A stretch of DNA of 64,000 nucleotides from positions 62,001 to 126,000 of the forward strand of contig NZ_QVTE01000043.1 in NCBI RefSeq assembly GCF_003429095.1, read 5' to 3'. The notes beneath the pieces are model-generated. The model saw only the letters and a list, made by a program, of their open reading frames with translations, ran no database searches and was not told the origin of the DNA. Positions 1 to 8,187 of this stretch are shown one piece after another. Each line of letters opens with the position of its first letter. Position 1 is the stretch's first letter. The translations under genes and the position numbers were made by a program. The DNA is from Peribacillus saganii (GTDB lineage: Bacteria > Bacillota > Bacilli > Bacillales > DSM-1321).

Positions 1-781
1 GCCTAATTCCTAGCTCTCCTCGTGCTTGTAAGCCATCTTTTTCTTGACCACTATAGGCATCTGAAACAGATACTTTTCTGAGAACCCAATGTATCTTTGT
101 AGCAGGGAATATCCCCTTTAATCTTGCCAGGTCCAATAGAGCATTTATAGCCGAATGACCACTACCAATAACCATGATAGATTTGTTCCGATATCTGCTT
201 TCTAGTTCGAGTACATTAGGAATGCCATAAAAAATTTGATCACTTAATTTTCTTTCTGCATTTGTCCAAATCCCATTGGAGAGAATAGGATTCGGATTCT
301 TCCATGTACCAGATGAATCAATCACAGCTTTTGTTTCATACACTTTTGTGTCCCCACCCACTTCAACATACAGTTGGAAAGGGACACGATCCCTTTTAGC
401 GTCTTTTAATTTATCGATATTTTTTCTCGCAATACCGACTACTTTGGCATTAAAGGTAATATGGTCTTTCAACGCAGGAAGTTTGCTAAGCGGCAGCAAA
501 TACTCTTCAACCAGCTCGCGCCCCGTTGGGATAACGTCGTTATTCGGTAATTCCCACCCAGTTTGGAGAAGCAATTCTTTTGCAGCTTTATCGATGTTAT
601 ACTGCCATGGGGAGAACATTCTGACGTGACCCCATTCCAACATGCTTGAACCAACTGAACTTCCACCTTCAAACAAGATGAACTCCTCACCTTTTTTCAC
701 CAAGTGAGCAGCAGCTGCGAGACCTACAGGACCACCCCCGATGATAGCTACTGGTAATGTACTGTTTTCAAATAGAACCAT
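1..781 (-). CDS. FAD/NAD(P)-binding flavoprotein monooxygenase-like, 3' end outside window
   Basis: The reading frame is open from an ATG at 781 to the window edge (about 260 residues seen), so the C-terminus is missing. The start is chosen because AGGAGG lies 8 bases upstream; an ATG two codons earlier is too close to it. An N-terminal FAD-binding motif IIGGGPVGLAAAA (residues 12-24) and a second GSGHSA dinucleotide motif near residue 215 are the two-Rossmann layout of class B flavin monooxygenases and thioredoxin-reductase-like proteins. It is the third gene of a probable operon with a cysteine-rich peptide and a MarR-type regulator whose cysteines are paired. Flavoproteins of this look occur in arsenic-resistance loci (ArsO-like); that role here is an inference from the cysteines only. 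Confidence 0.8.
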   Translation of the reverse strand, partial: MVLFENSTLPVAIIGGGPVGLAAAAHLVKKGEEFILFEGGSSVGSSMLEWGHVRMFSPWQYNIDKAAKELLLQTGWELPNNDVIPTGRELVEEYLLPLSKLPALKDHITFNAKVVGIARKNIDKLKDAKRDRVPFQLYVEVGGDTKVYETKAVIDSSGTWKNPNPILSNGIWTNAERKLSDQIFYGIPNVLELESRYRNKSIMVIGSGHSAINALLDLARLKGIFPATKIHWVLRKVSVSDAYSGQEKDGLQARGELGIR

Positions 782-826
782 TTGCATTACCTCCTATAAA
801 ATATAATGAAATATTGCGTCCGTGGC

Positions 827-1012
827 TTATGCTGTGCAGCAAGCTGCTTGGCAGCAGTCAGGTTGAACTGTTTCTTTCTTAAAGATTAGGTTACGAATAG
901 GATTTTTTATTGGTTTATAGCTCTGATTCTGAAAGGACTGCTCTCTGATGAACCCTTCAAATTCCTGCATTTTGGATTGTACGATAATCTGCATTTCATA
1001 ATCGTTAAACAT
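827..1012 (-). CDS. Small protein with C-terminal paired cysteines (CCQAACC)
   Basis: 61 residues, preceded by a strong ribosome site (AGGAGGAGATACT before ATG), so it is very probably translated. The body is polar and charged; the last ten residues are DCCQAACCTA, four cysteines in two adjacent pairs, a layout suited to binding a soft metal or arsenite. It sits 57 bases after a MarR-type regulator that also carries CC pairs and 45 bases before a flavoprotein, all on the same strand, which points to a common thiol-related job. I do not recognise the family. A metal-, metalloid- or persulfide-binding carrier is an inference. Confidence 0.75.
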   Translation of the reverse strand: MFNDYEMQIIVQSKMQEFEGFIREQSFQNQSYKPIKNPIRNLIFKKETVQPDCCQAACCTA

Positions 1013-1069
1013 AGTATCTCCTCCTAGTCATTAATAATTTGTAATTCGCAAGTATTGTCGAAGAATGTA

Positions 1070-1525
1070 CTACCCCCATGGAGTAGTACAGCAAACAGAT
1101 GACTTTACCATTCGGTCATTTAATAACTTTAATGAACGCACCACGGTTTCCTTTTCAAACTCGTTCATTGTGGAGAATATTTCATTCAGATAGTCATTCA
1201 TCTGTTGTTCGATTCTGTTGTTTACTTTTACTCCTTCCTCTGTCAGAGAAAGGATGGAAATGCGCCGATCTTCTTCATCAGGTGTTTTCATGACTAAATT
1301 CATTTTTATAAGTGACTGGATCTGCCTACTGAAGGTAGTGATATCTGTACCAAGTGTCTCTGCTATTTGTTGGATTGAAGGTTTATGCTGACGGTTAATT
1401 TCATACAGAATATGGCTTTGAACCAATGAAATCTCGATTTCATCTGCTCTGCAACAATTTTTGTTTAATAATCCAAACCGTCGTGTTAGGAGTTGAAACA
1501 ATCCTCGAAGGTTTTCAGATTCCAT
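1070..1525 (-). CDS. MarR-family transcriptional regulator with paired cysteines
   Basis: 151 residues, the usual MarR length. A winged helix-turn-helix is visible (SIQQIAETLGTDITTFSRQIQSL, shown here only as a landmark near residues 48-70), followed by the wing DEEDRRISILSLTEEG. Two unusual CC pairs stand out: NKNCC near residue 22 and SVCC near the C-terminus, so thiol or metal sensing is likely. The start at ATG 1525 is favoured over the GTG three codons upstream because AGAGGTG would overlap the latter. The paralogous stub at 50581-50673 begins at the equivalent methionine. It probably controls its own operon with the CC peptide and the flavoprotein. Ligand unknown. Confidence 0.85.
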   Translation of the reverse strand: MESENLRGLFQLLTRRFGLLNKNCCRADEIEISLVQSHILYEINRQHKPSIQQIAETLGTDITTFSRQIQSLIKMNLVMKTPDEEDRRISILSLTEEGVKVNNRIEQQMNDYLNEIFSTMNEFEKETVVRSLKLLNDRMVKSSVCCTTPWG

Positions 1526-1601
1526 TTCTTTCACCTCTTACCTTATTTATACTCCTTTAATTTGCAAAATGCAACTAATGTTTAAATTTTTATTTATTTT
1601 G

Positions 1602-2237
1602 TTAATTCTTGTACGCTAAAAGAAAATTTTCGTAGGTCTTCTCTCCGCAAATGCACAGGTCTTCTTTAAAAAAGTTCTTCTGGATGAATTCTTTAGCCTT
1701 TTCCAGTTCACTCTCACAAGACTGTCCAATCGATGGCCTCAATCTGGATGCTATTTGATTTCATATGATGCTCATAACCGCTCATCTCTTCTTTTGCTGC
1801 AGTTATGTTTTTACTTAAAGAAAAACCAAATAGTAATTATGAGCCAGACGCTGCAACAGCCAGCAGTGGCTTAACAAACCAAAACAAATTAATTGTTTCC
1901 TTGCCAGATGAATCAGCTGTCTGAATAAAGAACAAAATTAACAGGGATAGAGAAATTGTAAGAAGAATGCATAGAATGATATTTGATTGCACTAGATTTA
2001 TCATCTCACCCACATTGCACCCATCATCCCAGCCATTAAACCACTCATCATCCCTTCAATTGCCGGAAGAAAACCGAAACGGATACCAATAATCACACCT
2101 CCTGTAATGCCCAATGTCATAGATAAAACAGTTGAATAAAACAAGTTTCCCTCATACATTGAGCCAAGGAGTACACCTGCTGTTAAACCTGTGGTCATCG
2201 AAGTTGGAGACTCCGTTAAGAAAGTTCAAATCCACAT
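1602..2237 (-). pseudogene. Decayed glycine-rich membrane protein gene
   Basis: One ancestral reading frame can be followed through four lesions. It starts at ATG 2237 (AAGGAGG 12 bases upstream) and meets a TGA at codon 4. It then encodes a Gly/Met-rich membrane segment (SGLMAGMMGAM) until a one-base deletion near 2009 shifts the frame into LGEMINLVQSNII. A TAA at 1837-1839 interrupts AASGS/LLFGFSLSKN, and a further shift near 1770 leads to ASRLRPSIGQSCE and the natural end LLAYKN at 1602. Frame continuity across each lesion is what shows a single gene rather than several small ones. The original product was probably a membrane protein of about 210 residues; family not identified. Confidence 0.65.
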
Positions 2238-2484
2238 ACGGCAAAAACTCCTCCTTACGCTCAGAACAGGGAGTAAACATCTTAGGTTAAGTGGATAAAG
2301 AACGGAACCAGTCCATCGAATTTTGGTTCAAAATATGGTTATACTTTATCGGTTTGATCACAATTCCATGTAGTGATGAACTTTATTTAAAATGTGCAGA
2401 TTCTAAGGAGTTTTGTTTATTCCGTTTTTTTTAAAACAGTCTGGGTAGAAGGAAAATGAAACCTATTTATAAGGAGGATTTTAA

Positions 2485-2814
2485 ATGACCCAGCAACAAT
2501 ATGAAGAGTGTATCCGAGCTTGTTTAGAATGTATGGAAGCTTGTAATGATTGCTTCGATGCCTGTTTAAAAGAGGATCATGTACAAATGATGGCAGAATG
2601 CATTCGCTTAGATAGAGAATGTGCGGATTTGTGTGCTTTTGCCGCAAAAGCCATGCAAACAAATAGCCCATTTGCTAAACAAATCTGTAAGTTGTGTGCC
2701 GACATTTGTGAAGCATGCGGGAACGAATGCAAAAAACATGACCATGATCATTGCCAAAAATGTGCTGAGTCATGCTTTAGATGTGCAGAAATGTGTCGCA
2801 AGATGGCTGCTTAA
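2485..2814 (+). CDS. Four-helix bundle copper-binding protein (Csp3/YhjQ-like, DUF326)
   Basis: 109 residues with 18 or so cysteines spaced along amphipathic helices (CIRACLECMEAC, CADLCAF, CKLCADICEAC, CAESCFRCAEMC), the signature of cytosolic copper-storage proteins of the Csp3/YhjQ type. In that family the cysteines line the core of a four-helix bundle and bind many Cu(I) ions. There is no signal peptide, so it is cytosolic. A clear AAGGAGG precedes the ATG. A rho-independent terminator follows directly, so it is probably transcribed alone. A ruined CopA-type copper ATPase lies 8 kb away, so copper handling genes in this region have been partly lost. Confidence 0.85.
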   Translation: MTQQQYEECIRACLECMEACNDCFDACLKEDHVQMMAECIRLDRECADLCAFAAKAMQTNSPFAKQICKLCADICEACGNECKKHDHDHCQKCAESCFRCAEMCRKMAA

Positions 2815-2829
2815 AATTGAAACTTTTAT

Positions 2830-2861
2830 GGCTACTATTCATAGCGAGTAGTAGCCTTTTT
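2830..2861 (+). terminator. Rho-independent terminator of the copper protein gene
   Basis: Inverted repeat GGCTACTA / TAGTAGCC followed by TTTTT, 15 bases after the stop codon. Confidence 0.85.
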
Positions 2862-2940
2862 GTATGATCGGGAATTATTTCTTGTTTGTTCCAATGTAAC
2901 AAATTACAATGATGAAGAATTTACAAACTGTGAGGAAACT

Positions 2941-3927
2941 ATGAACAGCAACGAAAAGAAAAGTAAGCGGAAAATCATCATACGATTATTACTGTTTTGT
3001 ATTATCTTATTTATCCTTTGGCTACTGTTCATTTTTTTGTTTATGTCAAAGGACAGAGAGCAACCAAGAGAAGTCTCTTACACTAAGCATGTACTAGAAC
3101 AAAAGAATGCTAGTGTAAATCGTAACTATGCAGGTAATACTAACACCGAATTCTCCAGCGAATCAAGAAGAGAAGCAGATGTTGAAGTAACCCCTGATCC
3201 ATACGCTATATTAAAGGATAGCAGCCTTAAACACAAAGAAATTATGGATTTGGAAAATAGATTGAAAGAGCCCAACATCAACATGAAATCCCCGAAAAAG
3301 AACGTTGGAAATAAAGAGGTTTTCATCTATTTTTCTCATAACCGCGAATCCTTTCTGCCATACTTTTCTAATGCTACTAAACCTGAAATGGCTTATCATT
3401 CCACCTTTAATGTAAGTTTAGTGGGAGATCGTTTAGGAAAAGCACTTAAACAGTATGGAATAAGGAATAAGGTTAGTGATGCTGATATCATCACTATGTT
3501 AAATGAGATGAATTTGAACTTTGGTCATTCATACGATATGTCAAGGCAATTAGTGTTAGAGGAAAAAAAGAAGAACCATCACGCGGAAATTTTCTTTGAT
3601 ATCCATCGAGATGCACTTCGAAAAGGAAACACTACTGCTGTTATTAACGGAAAAGCCTATGCGCAAATTTTATTTGTTGTTGGAACTGGGCATCCAACAT
3701 ACCAAGCCAACTTGGACTTTGCCAATAACCTTCATAGGTTATTGGATGCAAATTATCCTGGTCTGTCAAAAGGAGTCATAATAAAGGATAACACCCAAGG
3801 AAATGGAGTCTATAATCAAGACCTATCGCCTAAAAGTGTCATCATTGAAATTGGCGGGGTTGATAACAAGTTAGGTGAGCTGTACCGTACAGCTGACGCT
3901 TTAGCTCATATGGTAAGTCAGTTCTAA
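2941..3927 (+). CDS. SpoIIP-family sporulation peptidoglycan hydrolase
   Basis: 328 residues: a basic N-terminus and one membrane anchor (about residues 11-34), a variable linker, then the SpoIIP amidase/endopeptidase domain. Landmarks are VFIYFSHNRESFLP, LNFGHSYDMSRQ, FFDIHRDALRKG, ILFVVGTGHPTYQANL, YPGLSKG, GVYNQDLSPKSVIIEIGGVDN. The conserved His, Asp-x-His-Arg and Glu residues expected for zinc-dependent cell-wall cleavage are present. In the family, SpoIIP works with SpoIID and SpoIIM at the septum during engulfment. The start at 2941 is chosen because GAGGAA precedes it; an upstream in-frame ATG lies inside the terminator hairpin. It is not next to gpr, unlike the usual spoIIP, so it may be a paralogue. 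Confidence 0.85.
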   Translation: MNSNEKKSKRKIIIRLLLFCIILFILWLLFIFLFMSKDREQPREVSYTKHVLEQKNASVNRNYAGNTNTEFSSESRREADVEVTPDPYAILKDSSLKHKEIMDLENRLKEPNINMKSPKKNVGNKEVFIYFSHNRESFLPYFSNATKPEMAYHSTFNVSLVGDRLGKALKQYGIRNKVSDADIITMLNEMNLNFGHSYDMSRQLVLEEKKKNHHAEIFFDIHRDALRKGNTTAVINGKAYAQILFVVGTGHPTYQANLDFANNLHRLLDANYPGLSKGVIIKDNTQGNGVYNQDLSPKSVIIEIGGVDNKLGELYRTADALAHMVSQF

Positions 3928-3929
3928 TT

Positions 3930-3957
3930 CGGGTGCCATTGTGCACCCGATCTTTTT
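3930..3957 (+). terminator. Rho-independent terminator after SpoIIP-like gene
   Basis: CGGGTGC / GCACCCG hairpin followed by ATCTTTTT. Confidence 0.85.
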
Positions 3958-4033
3958 CATTCATTTTACTTCTGCAAACTTTCTCCACATTTAATCGTTA
4001 CAATTAAGCAATAATCAAGAAGGTGGTAACGTT

Positions 4034-5401
4034 TTGAAAATCTCTATGAAATTAGGTTTGTGGATTTTTGCTTGTATTTTATTGATCGAGTCAATCTCCA
4101 TGATTTTTTTGCACAATAATGTGGTCCATTCACGAATCCAACAGGAATTAGAATCTTTAAAGGCACGCGGGAATAGCCATCGTGATGTGTTGGAAATTTC
4201 TACTGATCCTGACACACTTCATCATATTGGATTAATGGAGTCACATACTGATACGGATGTTGTTATAACAGATTCTGCGGGAAAAATCCTTTTAACATCT
4301 GAGACGGTCAATAACGGGATGAAAAGAATACTGAATGAGTCCATCTATCAAGTTCCAAGGAATGGTCGTATCATTCAAGCTGATTGGAAAAAGGAAAGAT
4401 ATATAGCAACCGTTACACCGTTTAACGGAGACAGCGAGAATAAAGGCTATGTGTATATGTTTAAAAACACAGGTAATGTGGAGGCATTTGTCTCCCAGTT
4501 AAACAGACATTTTCTACTTGCATCTATTCTCATCTTGTTCTTTATGTTAATAACGATTTTCTTTTTATCAAAAGCCTTAACAAGACCCCTGATTCTCATG
4601 AAGGAAGCGACCAAAAAATTAAGCAAAGGAGATTTTTCAGTCTCTATTCCTGTTCGCTCAAAAGATGAGTTGGGTATTCTTGCTGAATCCATACAAACGT
4701 TGGCGCGTGATTTAAATTTTGTGAAACAGGAACGAAATGATTTTCTTGCTAGTGCTTCTCATGAGCTGAGGACTCCGTTAACGTATATAAAGGGCTATGC
4801 CGATATTGCCAAGCGGACTGATTTGGCAGCTCAAGAACGAGTACAATACCTTAATATCATTCATGAAGAATCTGAAAAAGTGACCAGATTGCTTGAAGAA
4901 CTGTTTTCTCTTGCAAGAATGGACCTCAATAATTTTCCCATTGTAAAAGAAAGAGTTCGACTAGCCCCATTCCTGCACTCTGTTTATGAAAAAGTATTGC
5001 CAGCATTCACCAATAAGGAAATCCATTTGCAGCTTGATTGCAGCGATGATCTATATCTAGATGTGGATCCTTCTCGCTTTGAACAGGTTCTCTTAAACCT
5101 TCTGGACAATGCGCTTAAATACTCGAAAGAAGGAACAGTAACTATACAAGCCTTTAAAAAAGAGAACAGCACCCAAATTTCAATAGCAGACCAGGGAATT
5201 GGCATTCCTAATGAAGACATTCCTTATGTCTTTGACCGTTTATATCGGGTGGAAAAATCCCGCGCCAGAGCAACGGGAGGGTTTGGTCTAGGGCTTGCCA
5301 TCGTAAAACAGCTGATTGAAGTCCAAGGGGGAACCATCTCAGTTGAAAAAAACGGGGACCGTGGGACCCGTTTTACCATTGTCTTTAAGGAGAATTACTG
5401 A
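4034..5401 (+). CDS. Membrane sensor histidine kinase
   Basis: 455 residues with a TTG start behind AAGGTGGT. Domain order: membrane helix (about 7-25), extracytoplasmic sensor (about 26-160), second helix (about 163-182), HAMP (183-235), HisKA with the phospho-acceptor in SASHELRTPLTYIKGY (near 242), then HATPase with LLNLLDNALKYS, DQGIGI and GGFGLGLAIV boxes. It is an OmpR-pathway (EnvZ/PhoR-like) kinase. It overlaps the response regulator gene by one base (TGATG-type junction), so the pair is translationally coupled. Its downstream partners are a VTT membrane protein and a lipoprotein, which suggests an envelope-related stimulus. Signal unknown. Confidence 0.93.
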   Translation: MKISMKLGLWIFACILLIESISMIFLHNNVVHSRIQQELESLKARGNSHRDVLEISTDPDTLHHIGLMESHTDTDVVITDSAGKILLTSETVNNGMKRILNESIYQVPRNGRIIQADWKKERYIATVTPFNGDSENKGYVYMFKNTGNVEAFVSQLNRHFLLASILILFFMLITIFFLSKALTRPLILMKEATKKLSKGDFSVSIPVRSKDELGILAESIQTLARDLNFVKQERNDFLASASHELRTPLTYIKGYADIAKRTDLAAQERVQYLNIIHEESEKVTRLLEELFSLARMDLNNFPIVKERVRLAPFLHSVYEKVLPAFTNKEIHLQLDCSDDLYLDVDPSRFEQVLLNLLDNALKYSKEGTVTIQAFKKENSTQISIADQGIGIPNEDIPYVFDRLYRVEKSRARATGGFGLGLAIVKQLIEVQGGTISVEKNGDRGTRFTIVFKENY

Positions 5402-6087
5402 TGAAAAAAGTGCTGTTAGTGGATGATGAAATTCGTATGCTCGACCTATTAGAATTATATTTAGCACCGCATGGCTTTTCGTGCATTAAAAAGAATTCAG
5501 GTTCTGATGCCCTTTCATTCTTACGAAAAGAAGAGGCTGACTTAGTGATCCTTGATGTCATGATGCCAGAAATGGATGGATGGGAAACATGCGAAAAAAT
5601 CCGACAGTTCTCAAGTGTTCCAATCATCATGCTGACCGCAAGAAGCGCAGATGAGGAAATGGTAAAGGGATTGAAAAAAGGAGCAGACGATTATGTGACT
5701 AAACCCTTTAACGAGGAGGTGTTACTTGCCAGAATGGAAGCACTTTTACGCCGTACTAATAATATCCCCAAAAATAATCTTTCATTCAAAGGTCTATCTT
5801 TGGATGAATCGGCATTTGAAGCCTTTTATAAAGACGAGCCTATTACGTTTACGCCAAAGGAATTTTCTATCCTGGGGCTTTTCCTGCAATCGCCTAACAA
5901 GGTCTATTCAAGGGAATTTCTTTTATCAACCCTTTGGAGTTTTAGCACAGAAACCGAAGATCGAACCATTGATTCTCATATTAGAAACATCAGGGAAAAA
6001 CTGCGCCATGTAGGCTTCCCAGTTGATCGGCACCTAAAAACAGTTTGGGGTGTTGGCTATAAATGGAGCTCTGAAGAGTCATCATGA
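5401..6087 (+). CDS. OmpR/PhoB-family response regulator
   Basis: 228 residues. The receiver domain (1-118) has the acidic pair DD near residue 8, the phosphorylated Asp in LVILDVMMPEMDGWE, and the conserved Lys in YVTKPFNEE. A winged-helix Trans_reg_C domain follows (about 130-225; TPKEFSILGLFLQSPNKVYSRE, with TIDSHIRNIREKLR as recognition helix region). It is cognate to the kinase ending at 5401, with which it overlaps. It overlaps the next gene by ATGA, so it belongs to a four-gene transcription unit, which it may also regulate. Confidence 0.95.
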   Translation: MKKVLLVDDEIRMLDLLELYLAPHGFSCIKKNSGSDALSFLRKEEADLVILDVMMPEMDGWETCEKIRQFSSVPIIMLTARSADEEMVKGLKKGADDYVTKPFNEEVLLARMEALLRRTNNIPKNNLSFKGLSLDESAFEAFYKDEPITFTPKEFSILGLFLQSPNKVYSREFLLSTLWSFSTETEDRTIDSHIRNIREKLRHVGFPVDRHLKTVWGVGYKWSSEESS

Positions 6088-6641
6088 GTTCGGTCATTGT
6101 TGATTGGTTAACTAATAGCGGTTCCTTTGCCATTATTATTAGCATTTTAATCAATGTTGTCATAAGTGTCGCTGGAGTTATACCAAGTGTTTTCATCACG
6201 GCTGCTAATATCACAGTGTTTGGGTTTGGGATAGGACTTGTTATTTCTTTTCTTGGAGAGTGTATAGGAGCTTTGGTCAGTTTTTGGCTGTACCGAAAAG
6301 GCATTCAGCGGTTAAATCCTAAACTATTAAAGAAAAATAAATGGCTCGTGAAGCTTCAACACACACATGGTAAAGATGCATTTGTCATCATTATTATGCT
6401 GAGGATTCTTCCCTTTGTTCCCTCAGGCATGATTAACCTGGCGGCAGCTTTAAGTAAGACAAGCATAACGGTTTTCTTTATTGCCAGTTCTCTCGGAAAG
6501 CTTCCTGCGCTATTTATTGAAGCTTATTCGGTCCAACATGTACTGGAATCCACAATGAGGGAAAATATTATACTTGCTGTTATAGCTTTTGTTATTTTTA
6601 TCGTCTTTTATATCGTAAGAAAAAGAAATCAGTCAAAGTAA
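6084..6641 (+). CDS. VTT-domain (TVP38/TMEM64, DedA-like) membrane protein
   Basis: 185 residues, almost all membrane. The sequence contains the family-like stretch GECIGALVSFWLYRKG and the conserved RILPFVPSGMINLAAALS segment, typical of TVP38/TMEM64 proteins. Members of this superfamily affect membrane lipid distribution and envelope homeostasis. It overlaps the response regulator gene by four bases, so it is co-translated and probably part of the stress output. Exact substrate not known from sequence. Confidence 0.85.
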   Translation: MSSVIVDWLTNSGSFAIIISILINVVISVAGVIPSVFITAANITVFGFGIGLVISFLGECIGALVSFWLYRKGIQRLNPKLLKKNKWLVKLQHTHGKDAFVIIIMLRILPFVPSGMINLAAALSKTSITVFFIASSLGKLPALFIEAYSVQHVLESTMRENIILAVIAFVIFIVFYIVRKRNQSK

Positions 6642-6660
6642 ACAATCCTCGGAGGTAAAA

Positions 6661-7500
6661 ATGAAATTGTCAAAATGGTTATTAACTTCTGGTTTAATAA
6701 GTCTTTTCCTAACGGGGTGCGCGGGTGAAGAGGAAACACAAAACAAATCTGACAGCACACCAATGTACGAAGAAACAAAGGAAGTGGAGCTGGAACATCT
6801 ACACGGGATGGGCTACGCTGGAAATCAAAATGACATCTACTTTGCAACGCATTTTGGCTTGGTAAAATACTCGAAAGACAAGTGGTACACATCAAGCAAA
6901 GAAAAACACGATTATATGGGTTTTCAGCCAACAAAAGAAGGTTTCTATTCCAGCGGTCACCCTGAGCAAGGCTCTAACTTAGAGAATCCATTGGGTCTAA
7001 TTAAAAGCACCAATGAAGGTAAATCGTTTAAGAAGCTAACCTTGTACGGGAAAACAGACTTTCATTACTTGGCTGCAAGTTATAACAGTAAGGTTATTTA
7101 TGCACTGAATGAACAGCCTAATTCCCAGCTTAAATCATCTGGTTTATTTTATACTGAAGATGAAGGAAAGAGCTGGAGAGAAAGCAAGATGTCAGGTTTT
7201 AAGGGTGATTCCATTTACGGGATTGCGGCACATCCTGATAAACCTAATATAGTGGTTATCGCTTCAAGTAATGGTTTATTCCTATCCGATGATTACGGGG
7301 AGACGTTTAAGCTTTCTTCTAACGAAAATCAAATCACTGCGGTAGAGTTCCAGGAAAATTCTTTGCTATATTCTTCATTAAAGTCAGGTTCCATTGAGCT
7401 ATATAAACAAGACTTAACCAATAATAAAGATGCAAAGATCAATGTTCCTGCTGAAATCAATGATAATAACCCTGTTTATGTTTATCGCATCCAATCCTAA
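6661..7500 (+). CDS. BNR/sortilin-like repeat lipoprotein, frame broken near the 3' end
   Basis: 279 residues before a premature stop. A lipoprotein signal peptide ends in LFLTGC, so it is anchored outside the membrane. The body has beta-propeller repeats with BNR-type Asp-box motifs (STNEGKSFKKL, TEDEGKSWRE, SDDYGETFKL), as in F510_1955-type glycosylhydrolase-like lipoproteins. A GGAGG site lies 5 bases upstream, and the gene is 19 bases after the VTT gene, so it is the fourth operon member. After DNNPVYVY the frame turns into RIQS-stop, while the expected last repeat (ASNPKNREE ... TEDNGATWDNLTD) continues in another frame to 7591. The protein has therefore lost its last propeller strand or blade. 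Confidence 0.8.
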   Translation: MKLSKWLLTSGLISLFLTGCAGEEETQNKSDSTPMYEETKEVELEHLHGMGYAGNQNDIYFATHFGLVKYSKDKWYTSSKEKHDYMGFQPTKEGFYSSGHPEQGSNLENPLGLIKSTNEGKSFKKLTLYGKTDFHYLAASYNSKVIYALNEQPNSQLKSSGLFYTEDEGKSWRESKMSGFKGDSIYGIAAHPDKPNIVVIASSNGLFLSDDYGETFKLSSNENQITAVEFQENSLLYSSLKSGSIELYKQDLTNNKDAKINVPAEINDNNPVYVYRIQS

Positions 7501-7591
7501 AAACAGGGAAGAAATTACGCTTGTCACACACAATAATGACGTGCTTCAAACAGAGGATAATGGTGCAACCTGGGATAATCTGACAGACTAA
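7470..7591 (+). pseudogene. Out-of-frame 3' tail of the BNR lipoprotein gene
   Basis: Reads ASNPKNREEITLVTHN then TEDNGATWDNLTD-stop, another Asp-box repeat of the gene starting at 6661. A one-base indel between about 7465 and 7485 separates it from the main frame. The terminator sits right after this tail's stop, not after the premature stop, which supports the tail as the original end. Confidence 0.75.
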
Positions 7592-7595
7592 CCGA

Positions 7596-7625
7596 AAAAG
7601 ACTGCTCTTTGGCAGTCTTTTATTT
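7596..7625. terminator. Bidirectional terminator between convergent genes
   Basis: AAAAGACTGC / GCAGTCTTTT stem with A-run on one side and T-run on the other; it can serve both the 6661 operon and the leftward gene starting at 8057. Confidence 0.85.
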
Positions 7626-8057
7626 TAAACTCGTTAAATCCTCACCAGTAATAATTTCAAATAAAATTTCTGAGTTATCTTCTGTTAGTTGAACATATTC
7701 ATCATTTCCTCTAACCACTTCTAATTTATCTTTATTGGGACTGATCCAAATTAGATGTTGAATAGTATCTGCCTTTATTTTTTCATTTTTGTAATGGAAA
7801 AAGAATTGATAATCCGCAGGACGAGACATGTTGACTTTTGAATTGTTCCATTCAGCTTCATCTAATATTTTTTTTGCCTTTTGTACTTGTTCACTATCAG
7901 TGATTTCTCTAAAATCCTGGTATTTGTCTGCATTGTTATCATTATTACGCTGTTGAACCACTATTTTTTGTTCTTCATTTTCTATTCCACTTGAACAACC
8001 AGTAACTGCAAACAAAAATACTGCAACCAAAGCAATGAATAACGTTTGAATTTTCAT
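7620..8057 (-). CDS. Hypothetical lipoprotein
   Basis: 145 residues. The start follows AAGGGGG at a good distance. The signal peptide ends in the lipobox VTGC, so the mature protein is membrane-anchored on the outside. The mature part is charged with no motif I recognise; the C-terminal region (LIWISPNKDKLEVVRGNDEYVQL) looks like mixed beta structure. It stands alone, convergent with the BNR lipoprotein operon and sharing its terminator. Function unknown. Confidence 0.75.
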   Translation of the reverse strand: MKIQTLFIALVAVFLFAVTGCSSGIENEEQKIVVQQRNNDNNADKYQDFREITDSEQVQKAKKILDEAEWNNSKVNMSRPADYQFFFHYKNEKIKADTIQHLIWISPNKDKLEVVRGNDEYVQLTEDNSEILFEIITGEDLTSLK

Positions 8058-8153
8058 TATTTAACCCCCTTATCTAACAGACGTATATTTTATTATAAAA
8101 GTTCCATTACGAATCCTTCTTAAATGAACCCTCTCTGGACTTTACATCGTAAA

Positions 8154-8180
8154 ATAAAAAAAGAGAGCCATTTGGCTCTC
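8154..8180 (-). terminator. Terminator of the NlpC/P60 gene
   Basis: GAGAGCC / GGCTCTC hairpin with a T-run on the minus strand. Confidence 0.85.
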
Positions 8181-8187
8181 TCCTTTA

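Noticed and set aside
2860-2940. Longer N-terminus of the SpoIIP-like protein
   Set aside because: The upstream ATG is inside the T-run of the preceding terminator; GAGGAA supports the start at 2941.
7460-7500. Programmed frameshift in the BNR lipoprotein gene
   Set aside because: No slippery heptamer with downstream structure at the junction; a plain indel is simpler.
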